From Ophiosphaerella korrae (taxonomy: Eukaryota > Ascomycota > Dothideomycetes > Pleosporales > Phaeosphaeriaceae), in NCBI GenBank assembly GCA_028456385.1, contig JALNQF010000093.1, positions 62,001-126,000 on the forward strand: 64,000 nt of DNA, read 5' to 3'. This document shows, piece after piece, positions 11,164-21,187 of this stretch (position 1 is the stretch's first letter; every line of letters begins with the position of its first letter). The notes below the pieces were generated by a model that did no database searches, was not told the origin of the DNA, and saw only the letters and a list, made by a program, of their open reading frames with translations. The position numbers and the translations under genes are program-made.

Positions 11164-12034
11164 ATCCAACTGAGTACCAGTACCGCGCAAGTGATCCAAC
11201 AACCAGGGCGACACCCAATCTCTATACCAAGGAGAAGGACAAACAAACCACTAACGAAGCGTTCCAGGCATACGGACACGGCTTTTCAGTGGCGCATCAA
11301 TCACAGAGAATTCACTGCAGTCACTCAAACCATACGAACTTGACGTGCTTGCGCACATGAGTGTCGTGCATGGTACCAAGACCATGACAATCCCAGTCAA
11401 GTGCTGCTGTCACGTTACGTAAAATTACGTACGAGCAACGCGCGAAACAACCCTTCTCCGAGGGCGCGCTGCCTCTAATGTATACAAACTCGGAGACGCT
11501 GAATGAAAAGCTGGACCTACCTGTAATGCTTAGGCCGCGTAGAGGACGCGCAGATTGACCAAACGTTGGCTCTGGCGGATATTGGCAACTGTGAGGCCTT
11601 GCGGATCGCTGACTGCGCCCGGTGTGGTTACCTATTTTGCAATGCGCTGGAGGTATCACGAGTGCGCACAGTACCTGGTTACCGCACGACAGCGATTCTC
11701 GCGCTTGAGCTGCATCGCTAGTAAAGAACCTAGATCTACGCAGTTCCCACGATGTGCGTCATAGCTTGGCAATTAAGACTAGCACGGCGCATAGGTACTC
11801 ATGCTTATCTGAACATCGATTCCAGGTTGAAGGAGTTTCTAAATTTATACTGTGTAATAGTCTATAACGAAGGTGAAAAGGCAATATCGTTTATCATGTC
11901 GTCATAAGTCGGTGTTGTTAGCTGGCTCCATATCTTAAAAGAAAATGGATGTGCCATCCCATACCTTGACAACCATAATGCGCCTAATCATGTTCTTCCA
12001 TAAGCATCGTCATATCATAAAAACCACAGCTTCC
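11164..12034. other. Intergenic region between HPP gene and RAD16
   Basis: About 870 bases. A minus-strand ORF of 112 codons at 11321-11659 has no recognisable motif and an arginine/cysteine-rich composition typical of a spurious frame. The left part is the HPP promoter and the right part the RAD16 3' UTR. Confidence 0.5.
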
Positions 12035-15000
12035 TCATGTTCCTCGGAATAGGAATTGCAAGTCCTCGGGACTCAGGCGATCCATAGCAACCTTGTCATT
12101 GTTGACTGTGCCAGCAATCATGGCGGCTTTCTTCTCTTGCAACGCGACCATTCGAGACTCGACGCTGTCCTCGATACAGAGGCGAGTGATGACACAAGGT
12201 CGCTTTTGGCCGATACGGTGACATCGATCAGCCGATTGCCATTCGGCGGCAGGATTCCACCAGCTTGATAAGCATTAGTATAGTGACTCTAGCATTGTAA
12301 GGTGTACTTACGGATCAACGATGAAGACTCTGGAGGCTTCAGTCAGATTCAACGCAACGCCTCCTGCCTTGAGAGACACTAGGAAGACTTCGACATCTGG
12401 ATTCGTCATGAAGTGGTCGATACTCTTCTGTCGCATCGCAGGTGTCATGCTACCGTCCAACATTACGGTGTTGAAGCCCGCACGACGTAGGCGCCATTCA
12501 ATCAGCTGTAACATTGACGTAAACTGGCTGAAAACAATTGATTTCAGAGTTTGCTTTTTGCTGCGCAACTTATAGAGATCGTAAACCAGCATCTCGATCT
12601 TCGTTGAGGAAGTCCAATTCTCCATCTTGATTCGATTGATAATTGACGTCTTCTTTACAGAATCCTCGTCTTGCTCAAGTTCGGGTTGCTCAAAGTCGAT
12701 GGAGAGGGCAATATGGCAGCGAGGACAGTCTGCGTTAGTGCCAGAGGCCTCGCACGTATCTATGAAGTCTTTGACACAAGCTCGACAGAACTCATGGTGG
12801 CAACGAGACCGCACGGCATCTTCAGCTGGCTCATCGCAAATGTTGCATACGTACACATTCTGGGCTCCTTCGGCAGCGTTCTTCTTCAGGAGCAGATCAG
12901 GGTGATTTGCAACCTGGCGCATCTGCATAATCAATCCGAAAATGTTGGCGTAATTATTGAGCATCACACCCTGCGCGACGTATGTATCAAAGTTCCTGGC
13001 TGAGTTGGTCATAATGGACGATGAGAAGTCCCGCTCAATATCGCTGAAGAACTCATTATGAATAATAATGTCCTTCATTGGAAGTTCCTTGAAGGTGTTA
13101 GTGGATGTGTATTGCTATAAATGGCTTTGCTTACCATAGAGTTTGTATGATCACGTTTCATGCGGCGTAACATGATCCGAGCGGTGATCATGTGGAGTTT
13201 TGTCAGTGCTTCTTCACGAAGTTCGGGGTCGTCTCCAGTGATTGGATTTAGTAGCTCCGCATTGAAGATGGATATGTGCTCAGAAGCTCCGTGATTACAA
13301 GCAACACACATGTGATCATCGTCTGTAGCCCAATGCAGCTTTTCGCAATCACAAGAGCGGCAGAAATAATCGGCGAAGGGGCGAACCTCGAGGAAGCGCA
13401 GCAACGAGAAGAACTCTCCGATACGGTTTTGCACGGGGGTGCCAGACAAGCACCACTTATAATCACCTTGCAGCGCAAAGCAGGCTTTGGCTACACCCGT
13501 GTTGCGTGACTTGATACTATGCGCTTCGTCGAGAATGAGCCGATGGAACTTGATGGCATGAAGCGGAGAAGCCTCCTTGATGATGTCCTCGCCACGAGAC
13601 CAGCCCTTAGTTTCCTTACGATGAAGAGATTCGAGACTGTTGTACGAGACCATGATTACATCATAGCCCTTCAGCTCTTTGATTGGCATCTTCTTACACT
13701 TGGCATTAGTGCCATGGTAAACAAGAACTTTGAGTTTGTTATTGGTGTACTCGCGGATCTCGTTCGACCACTGCATAAGAGCGACCGGTGGGACGCAAAC
13801 GAGCGTCGGCTGCTTGGCAGGATAGTCAGACATGATGAGCGAAACGGCCTGGATCGTCTTGCCCATTCCCATCTCGTCACCGAGGAGACCGCCCTTGTAA
13901 TGAGTCTTCTCTTGACGTATCATCCAGCTCAAGCCTTCGAGCTGAAATGGCTTCAACCGCCGGGTGATGGACTCAGGTTGATCGGACTGTTCGGTTTCAA
14001 GAACAGGAATCTTCTCCAGATCCTTCCACATGGAAAGTAGCTTCGGGTGTTGTTGTTCAGCTCGCTCACGATTCATCGCACGCTTACGCTCCCATTTATC
14101 TTCTATATGAGCCCACTTGGCACGGCGTTTCCGATCTTGGAAGTCCTCTGCAGCTGTTTTCTTCTTCTTGCTTCGGGGGACTTTCGATTTTTTCGACGCC
14201 ATCGCCTTCGAACGAGAGCCGGCAACCATGGGCAGCTCATCCTCACTATCGCTTGCCATAAGAGTGTCCAAATTGCTGCCCAAAGATATCACCTCATCGT
14301 CTTCTGGGCTAAACTCTTCTCTATAAGAGTCTGCCAAGCTCACAAAGTCACCATCAAAGTCACCTAGGTTGGTGCTAGACCGAGTTGTACGACCATGCCT
14401 GCGGGATGGGTATTCTACCTTGGCTTTACCTTTGCCCTTGCCTTTGTAGATTAGTGAGTTGGACAGTTCTTCAAGCAATGAGTCGTGATCGTTGTCATCC
14501 GCAAAGTCCATCTCGTTTATGGCCTTGCCCTTGCCCTTGCCGCTGTAGGGTTCTGTACGGGAGTTCGATGCAGTGAGCACTTCTTCGGATGAATCAGCAA
14601 TATCATCTTCGCTATAGTCAATCTTGGGGCGTTTGCTCTGGTGCAAGGCTTGATCTTCTTCCATTTGCATCTGCAGAGCGAGTTCTGCATCTGCATCAAT
14701 CATATCCATCTCTTCATTCGAGTTCAAAACAGTGTTGCGTGAGCGCTTCTGAGACGATGACCTGCTCAGTGAGGCAGTCACAGCCTGGCTCAGACCACTT
14801 TTCCTAGTAGACGCTTTACCGCGACGGATTGAAGCAGCTGGTGTTGTTGATATACTCGTTCCAGGTGTCTCGTAGTCTGAGTTTTCAAGTGATGGGGTGT
14901 CATTAGGTGTGTGGTGCCCTGCCGGCTGCGCTTTCAGCCTTGTAGGCCGTCCACGCGTGGTGGTAGCCTTGCGCAAGCCCATAACGGGAATGGAGACCTC

Positions 15001-15306
15001 CTTGAGAACCCGTCGGGCGCTTGATGGAGTTTGTTTTGGCTGATCTTCGATTATGTCGTCCTCTTGATCGGAGGAGTTGGGAACGAGCGTCCGCCTCTGA
15101 ATGTTGTGACGCGCAGCTGAAGTCAGCGTGTCTGAGGAAGCTACGACTGGTGTTAGTTGATAGGTTCTACCTGTGCATAACAGAGGTATCTAGACACGAT
15201 TGACGAGTTGCAAGTGAGACTTACTGCAAGCTAATGTTGAGGCGGGCGGAGCAGCATTATCCGCTGTGGAGAGTCGTGTAGAGCGGGTTGATCGCCGTGA
15301 CGCCAT
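12035..15306 (-). CDS. RAD16: SNF2-family DNA repair ATPase with RING finger (RAD16)
   Basis: Rad16 partners Rad7 in global-genome nucleotide excision repair of untranscribed DNA; its RING contributes ubiquitin-ligase activity. Four exons: 15306-15225, 15140-13135, 13087-12312 and 12263-12035, giving 1030 residues. After a disordered N-terminus with two Lys-Gly runs come the helicase motifs: [20 protein letters not shown] (I), [10 protein letters not shown] (II) and [12 protein letters not shown] (III). A C-rich insert ([18 protein letters not shown]) and a RING ([25 protein letters not shown]) follow, then [15 protein letters not shown] (IV), [15 protein letters not shown] (V) and [19 protein letters not shown] (VI). 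The extra cysteines before the RING are characteristic of Rad16. It shares a promoter region of about 630 bases with the divergent F-box-like gene. Confidence 0.96.
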
Positions 15307-15940
15307 CGTACTTCACTAACTGATGATAACGATGTGTTGAATGAGCAGAGTTGAACCCAACGAATGAGTGAACAATAGGTGAGGGGTGAAACTTGAGTGT
15401 GTGATGGAAACACCCCTGGCTGAGCGATAACTCTCGGCGAGAAAAAGGTGGGCGGCACGCTCACGCCCCTGGTGGCAAATCTCAAAGTCTATCTGGAGTA
15501 AAGCGTGCAACAGCCGCAGAAAGCAAAAGAAGCAAAGATTGTGTGACTGTGTGGGCCACAGAGATATGTGCAAACTCTTAACGATGATCCGGAGGCCTGT
15601 TGGAAGTGTGGGGATACCCAAGCGAGGTATCCAGGTTGACGCGCAGCATCAAACACGTGATTGAGCAAATGACGCGTAATCACGTGATGTTGCGTCACCC
15701 ACTCAACCCTTGGATTGATAATACTCGGGTTGGCTCGCGCACATCTTCCTATCTGCGCCGACCACGTCTTTTTTGATGCTATAATATCTCCTTTGAATTA
15801 TTTTGTTGCGTACCTACCAATCTAAGTGAGACTAGGTAATAATGCGATTAGCCCTTCCCTAGACTTTGGAAGGTTTCAATCTCGTTGCCTTGTGCCTCAA
15901 GAAACTCCAACACCTCTTCTTGTCCGACCCGCAAATCGAA
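15307..15940. other. Divergent promoter region between RAD16 and F-box-like gene
   Basis: About 630 bases between two divergent starts. Minus-strand ORFs here (15231-15698) have no motifs. A cluster of CACGTG and TGACG-type boxes lies at 15654-15697. Confidence 0.6.
15654..15697. promoter_or_regulatory. Candidate E-box / CRE-like element cluster
   Basis: Two CACGTG hexamers (15654-15659 and 15681-15686) occur 27 bases apart. The second is flanked by TGACG (15670-15674) and its inverse CGTCA (15693-15697), which makes an imperfect palindrome. Such sites are bound by bHLH and bZIP factors in fungi. Function here is inferred only from sequence and from its position between two divergent genes. 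Confidence 0.35.
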
Positions 15941-17140
15941 ATGGCGCCCTTTTCGTGTGTCCCACCCGAAATTCTCAGCCAAATCACACAACATCTCTTC
16001 TCAATTACACAATATGCCAGTACGCCCAAGTTTGATTTCCAAGACTATAGTTTCTGCAATCTTCGTCTGACATGTCGCTCCATCTATCTCAAAACACAAT
16101 ACGACTTTGGCAAAGCAGCGTTCTCAACTCTAAGACTCAATTTGCATCCCGAAGCCCTCCAACGGTGCTTAGCTATCTGCAAGCACTCCGCATTTAGGAA
16201 AGCCGTGAAGCAACTCGCCTTTGAGCATTGTGAGGAGGATCAGATAACATTCCCGCCAATAGAAGAGGAAGGTACCATCAAAGACCAGGCTCTTTTTGTG
16301 CTCAAATAAATACTCGAGGAAATAATGACACGGACGACGGAGCTGCACGAGATCGTAATCATCATACCGTTCTTTGCGCGCTTCACCCGGTACCGAGGTC
16401 CTTCGTGGATAGATTTTGCGTCAGTAGGAAACGACATGTTGAAGGTAGAGCAAGTTATTATTACTGTAGACTTGCTATTTGGCTTGGTGACAGATGTTCT
16501 TACTGATGTGGGTATTCAGCTGTCTGCGATAGAGATGGTCAAAACAGACAGGCCCCTGGAGCGGTGCAGTACCTCGAGCTTGTGCATATCTGCCGACACA
16601 CTCGCCATTGTAGCACCGACATTAAGTCCTATCGAACACCTGGTAGCCTTTATCAATCCCATGGGAGCGTCTAGTGCGGGAGAACCCCCCAAACCAAGTT
16701 CTTCTCTTGGGCGAAGTCTCAGCGCGATGTCTCGTCTCACGTGGCTCGACATCAGGTTCGTGAGTTGGCATTGGCAAGGATCAAATGGCCAGGCTGCTGT
16801 GGTGGCCCTATCATCACTCTGTAACGTCGACTTGCCCCTTCTCAAAAGACTGTCAATTCGAAATGCGACCATCAATGAAAGTGTATTGAATGACTTGTTG
16901 CTTTCTCATCAGTCAACATTGCAATACTTGGCGCTGTCCTCGATTGCTCTCGTCCCAGGGAGAAGCTGGCATTCGATACTGTCGACGTTACTAAATGCCT
17001 TGACTAGTCTAACCCGGTTGCGTTATGAGTACTTGATGATAGGCAGAAATAGCTTGATTTTATCCACAGAACGACAGAATCTTGTTGGACGAACAGCAGT
17101 CTTGGAGGGACTTCATGTTGCGCTCGGGCGCGTGAATTAA
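15941..17140 (+). CDS. F-box-like protein, frame interrupted by an in-frame TAA
   Basis: The ATG at 15941 opens MAPFSCVPPEILSQITQHL, which resembles the F-box helices of the many ascomycete F-box/leucine-rich proteins. Reading stops at TAA 16307-16309 after 122 codons. The same frame then resumes immediately and stays open to 17140, with ILEEIMTRTTELHEIVII directly after the stop. Read through, it would be about 399 residues, normal for this class. Either a CAA-to-TAA type mutation broke the gene, or a 45-base intron (16295-16339, weak donor GTGCTC) removes the stop in frame. The second half is leucine-rich without clear LRR consensus. Substrate specificity cannot be told. Proteins of this group act as adaptors for SCF ubiquitin ligases. 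Confidence 0.5.
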
Positions 17141-17467
17141 TTAGCCAAAGTACACATGGTCCTATTCCATCATTTACACTGGTTACTTCGTAAACGCGTA
17201 GTTTGTCGCGTTTGTGACATACCTATGCAGCTACAGACAGGATTACAGGACTTGGTAAACCGTTTAAATCCGGGATCGTATCAAAAAACTCGCAGTGTGT
17301 AACACCTTAGAATGCAAATTGAAGAACTTCATCTCAACATGCAACCGGCATATGCATGTATACCAAAACCCGGAGGCCAGGTCATGGATGCACGTCTCCC
17401 TACACCCAACACCACACAAGAATCGGAAAAAGAAATGGGTATCTGTTCAACATCTCGTTCCGTTCTC

Positions 17468-18027
17468 TCATACAGGGGCACCCCAAGCTGCACGTAACCG
17501 GCGAGCTAGCTGTATGTCCTTCTGCTGGATAGTGACACGCTTGGCGTGGATGGCGCATAGATTCGCATCGTGGAAGAGATTGACAAGAAAAGCCTCAGTG
17601 GCCTCCTGTAAGGCCATCAGAGCCTGACTTTCCCATCTGTTAGGTCCGTCCTCGGTGGTGACTGATTGTTGAATCTCGCGGACCTAAGCAATGATTAGCT
17701 TTCTTCTTCGAGAGGTAATGACAAGATATATTGCACGTACGAGCCTCTGGAATGGGAGTTTGAGGAGGAGAAGATCAGTTGATTTTTGGTAGCGACGGAT
17801 CTCACGCAATGCAACCGTGCCTGGCTTGTAGCGCTTCTTCGCTCGTTCGGGCGCGGGTCCTGGCTGGCCAACTATGAACTGGGTTAGTTCCAATGCGCGA
17901 CTGGCAATTGAGGCCTTTGGTGTTTATGCATACGCTTTCGAGTCGGCTCTTTCCGCGATCCAGTGCTTGCTCTTCCTCCGCGCGATGGACGCGCTTTGTT
18001 GCGCCTGGTGGGGGTCTTTGGCGCCAT
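17468..18027 (-). CDS. CSE4: Centromeric histone H3 variant CENP-A (CenH3)
   Basis: Defines the centromere by replacing H3 in kinetochore nucleosomes. Three exons: 18027-17934, 17871-17741 and 17683-17468, giving 146 residues. The tail ([19 protein letters not shown]) is unlike canonical H3, which begins ARTKQTARK. The fold begins [20 protein letters not shown] and [18 protein letters not shown]. Loop 1 is divergent ([11 protein letters not shown]) with the tryptophan that marks CENP-A where H3 has phenylalanine. The end is [20 protein letters not shown] followed by [11 protein letters not shown], longer than the H3 end. No single long ORF reveals it because each exon is short. It is divergent from the derlin gene across about 590 bases. 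Confidence 0.94.
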
Positions 18028-18619
18028 TATTCTGAGTTTGTTTGCAATAGAGATAGGACCAGTCTGTGACTGGTAGATGTGGTGGGTGAGCTGTGCGCGT
18101 GTAATGCGCGAAAAGTCGCGGTAGCAACAGAGCGCGTCAAGGTTTAGCTGCACCTATAGCTGTACGGGGGTTCCTGTCGCGGGCAACGACTATTTCTGAA
18201 GAATATAGGCGTGATAGTGAAGGTGGAGGAAAGATGTGCATGCGCGCGTGCAGCATTGCCCTTCTCTTGTGTATTGTTTGTGTTGATGATGGGAAGGGCC
18301 GCATTGAGCTGCTGTCGGATTAGAGAGGCTGGGGGAACGTGTGGCTGGTACGGCGTGTGGCTATCGGTGGGGTTTGCAAGACACGCTTGCCGATCCGTCT
18401 TGGCACTGTATCGGACAAGTTACGTAGCCACAAGTGAGTCGGTGCAGGCCAGTTGATGACTGAAGCATACTAGACTACCATATTCAGTCACTTTATCGGC
18501 ACTCCACCTGTCCTTTCACCTGCTAAAGCTCGACACAACTGGCCTCACCCTTGTCCTTACTCTCACTCTAACCGTACCTGTTGCGCGCAGCATCATTTCA
18601 AACGCCGACTGAATCAACC
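18028..18619. other. Divergent promoter region between CENP-A and derlin genes
   Basis: About 590 bases. A plus-strand ORF of 81 codons (18211-18456) has no motif. No further features were recognised. Confidence 0.5.
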
Positions 18620-19482
18620 ATGGCGAACGTCCTCGGTGGCGGGGAAGGAATGATGGGAGGGTTCCCGCTGGAGCAATGGTTCTATGAAATGCCCGTATGT
18701 ACAAGATGGTGGATGACGGCGGCCTTAAGCGCTAGTGTGCTGGTCCAGTGCCATATCCTCTCGCCATTCCAGCTCTTCTACAGTGTCCGCACTGTCTTCT
18801 TTAAGAGTCAGGTTTGTTCTACAAAATCCACAAACCATATTAGTACATGCAAGCTCACAATTCTCTAGTACTGGCGCCTGATAACCACCTTCTTTTACTT
18901 TGGCCCCCTCAGTCTCGATCTTCTCTACCACATCTTCTTTCTCCAACGTTATTCACGACTTCTCGAAGAATCGTCCGGACGCTCACCTGCCCACTTCTCG
19001 TGGTTGCTTACATTCGCCTCGACCCTCCTACTTTGCATAGCCCCCTTGTTCTCCATGGCCTTTCTGGGCTCGGCTCTCAGCAGCACACTTATTTATATCT
19101 GGAGTCGGAAGAATCCCGATACCCTCCTCAGCTTTCTCGGACTTCTTGTCTTCAAAGCTCCGTATTTACCATGGGTTCTACTGTGCTTCAGCTTGATCAT
19201 GCACTCAACGTTGCCGAAAGATGAGATGTGTGGCATTGTCGTTGGCCACAGTAGGTCCCCTAGCTTTTCCATATTATCTCGAGCTAATATATGCCAGTCT
19301 GGTACTACTTCAACGATATTTATCCACCGCTTCACAATGGACACAGCCCTCTCGACCCTCCCTCATGGTGGATCCGCTTGATTGAAGGTCGACCTGCGCC
19401 TGTAGAGGAACCGGTAGAAGAAGCGAACGACGTCGATCACAGTTTCAACGATATTCCAGCGGAAACAGCTCCTGTACAATAA
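18620..19482 (+). CDS. DER1: Derlin, ER-associated degradation membrane protein
   Basis: Rhomboid-like pseudoprotease that helps retrotranslocate misfolded proteins from the ER. Three exons: 18620-18811, 18869-19250 and 19298-19482, giving 252 residues. Derlin marks are EQWFYEMPVCTRWWMTAA, the segment VLVQCHILSPFQLFYS, YWRLITTFFYFG at the start of exon 2, and LLYHIFFLQRYSRLLEE. Several hydrophobic segments follow (WLLTFASTLLLCIAPLFSMA, YLPWVLLCFSLIMHS). Exon 3 carries WYYFNDIYPPLHNG and an acidic tail. The catalytic Ser/His of true rhomboids are absent, as expected. The protein could be the Der1 or the Dfm1 type; a clear SHP box is not visible, so the exact paralogue is uncertain. Confidence 0.92.
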
Positions 19483-19995
19483 AAACGTATATATGTATAC
19501 CTATGCATATTTGGAGTTTAGGGAGTGCTCGCGGTTTCAAGATACCCTGGTTTACCTCAATTGGATTTCACAAGCTCTGCATTAGCAATTATAGAGCATT
19601 AGAATTGGACTGTAAGCCTTCAATTTGAGCTTCGCCAATTGATTACACTTCTTGAATCCATGGACCTGGTCCTAGATCCGAGATTCCGTGTCTGCCCAAT
19701 CATTTCATTGTTGTGCCTTTTATCTCGCAGATTCGCTAATCCCGAAATGGAAGGCGCCCGTATTCAGTTAGCACCTCCGCAGAATTGCGTGTCACTGCCT
19801 CAAAGTCTTGGACAAAAGCTTGTGACAAGGGACGGACTTGGCCGACTTTGTTTGAAGTTAATCTAGACGGCAAGATCTTCATGTATTTAAGAGAGGCTGA
19901 TACCTATTTTCACGGTTTTCTTCTCCAAGTGTTCTCACAAACCACTTCGATTCTCCCAAAGCTGTGACTGCTTCAGCATTTTCACTCGGCTTACA
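19483..19995. other. Intergenic region upstream of S1/P1 nuclease gene
   Basis: About 510 bases; 3' UTR of derlin and promoter of the nuclease gene. Short ORFs here have no motifs. Confidence 0.5.
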
Positions 19996-21006
19996 ATGGC
20001 ACCGGTCAAATCTCTACTGCCTCTCTTAGTGGCTCTTCCCCACTACGCTGATGCCTGGGGCTCACTTGGACACACCACTGTTGCATACATTGCTCAGAAT
20101 TTTGTCACTGATAAAACCGCCAAATTCGCTCAGGCGCTACTAAACGATACATCGTCTGCCTATCTTGCTAATGTAGCAACATGGGCAGATGTCTACCGAA
20201 ACGAAGCTGGTGGCAAATTTAGTGCTCCTTTTCACTACATTGATGCTCTGGACAACCCTCCTAAAAGCTGTAACATCGACTATGAAAGAGATTGTCCTGA
20301 AGAGGGTTGCATTGTTGCTGCTATCGCAAACTACTCAAGTCGTGCGACTCAGAAGACGGTTGGCTTTGTCGAACAACAAAAAGCACTAAAATGGGTTATT
20401 CATTTCGTTGGTGATATTCATCAGCCACTACACGTCGAGAACATTGCAGTAGGAGGTAACAAGATCAACGTCGCCTTCAATGGAGTGGAAACGAACCTGC
20501 ATTCCATTTGGGATACCGCGATTCCTGAGAAGGGAGTTGGAAAGTTTTCTCAGGCGACCGCATTAGCTTGGGGCAAAAATCTGACCACAGAGATCAAATC
20601 TGGGGTTTACAAGCAAGAAGCTCAAGCCTGGCTAGGAGGTATCAAAGCGAATGATGCTATCAACAGCTCGCTGGTCTGGGCTAGGGAAGCCAACCAATAC
20701 GTTTGTTCCACTGTCCTTCCTAATGGGGCAGACGCTGTATCCGCGAAGGAGCTCTCTGGTGCCTATTATGAGAGTGCCATTCCCGTAGTGAAGAAGCAAA
20801 TTGCAAGGGCTGGTTACCGGCTGGCAGCCTGGTTGGATGCCGTGGTCGAGGCGGCTGAGAAGCTTGATCAAGTAGAGGAGTATGGAATTGGTTATCAGAT
20901 AACGAAAAGAAATACCCCAAAGTTGGAGCTATGGATGGAAAGGGCACGACAGGCAAGAAGGGACCTAGAAGGCGATTGTGGATGTGGATTAGAGCACACA
21001 CATTGA
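19996..21006 (+). CDS. Secreted S1/P1-type nuclease
   Basis: Zinc-dependent extracellular endonuclease of single-stranded DNA and RNA. Single exon, 336 residues. A signal peptide (MAPVKSLLPLLVALPHYADA) precedes the mature N-terminal tryptophan in WGSLGHTTVAYIA, whose backbone and ring are zinc ligands in this family. Further zinc-site segments are ATWADVYR, FHYIDALD, the signature HFVGDIHQPLHVEN and NLHSIWDTAI. Cysteines in NIDYERDCPEEGC fit the conserved disulfides. N-glycosylation sequons are present (NDTSS, NYSS, NLTT). The tail ends CGCGLEHTH. Likely used for nucleotide/phosphate scavenging, as in Aspergillus S1; that role is inferred. It is convergent with the GMC oxidoreductase gene. 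Confidence 0.95.
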   Translation: MAPVKSLLPLLVALPHYADAWGSLGHTTVAYIAQNFVTDKTAKFAQALLNDTSSAYLANVATWADVYRNEAGGKFSAPFHYIDALDNPPKSCNIDYERDCPEEGCIVAAIANYSSRATQKTVGFVEQQKALKWVIHFVGDIHQPLHVENIAVGGNKINVAFNGVETNLHSIWDTAIPEKGVGKFSQATALAWGKNLTTEIKSGVYKQEAQAWLGGIKANDAINSSLVWAREANQYVCSTVLPNGADAVSAKELSGAYYESAIPVVKKQIARAGYRLAAWLDAVVEAAEKLDQVEEYGIGYQITKRNTPKLELWMERARQARRDLEGDCGCGLEHTH

Positions 21007-21187
21007 GCTCCTCACACTCTAATTTACGCTGTATTCGAGTGATAAGGGAGTCGACATAGCAACACGAGCTTTCGAGTTATCTAGGAAAATCATTCAAGGT
21101 ACTGAAGATACACAGCCCCCTATCAATCACAGTGTTACCACTCCTCTAATACAACGATTACTCAAAATGTCTTCTTTCCAACATCCC

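Noticed and set aside
11321..11659. 112-codon minus-strand ORF between HPP and RAD16
   Set aside because: Random-looking composition, no family motif, and no splice-compatible extension.
13519..14040. 173-codon plus-strand ORF opposite RAD16
   Set aside because: Antisense shadow of the SNF2 helicase domain; no motif, no supporting signals.
17295..17627. 110-codon plus-strand ORF at the CENP-A locus
   Set aside because: Antisense to CENP-A exon 3, which carries the conserved histone fold.
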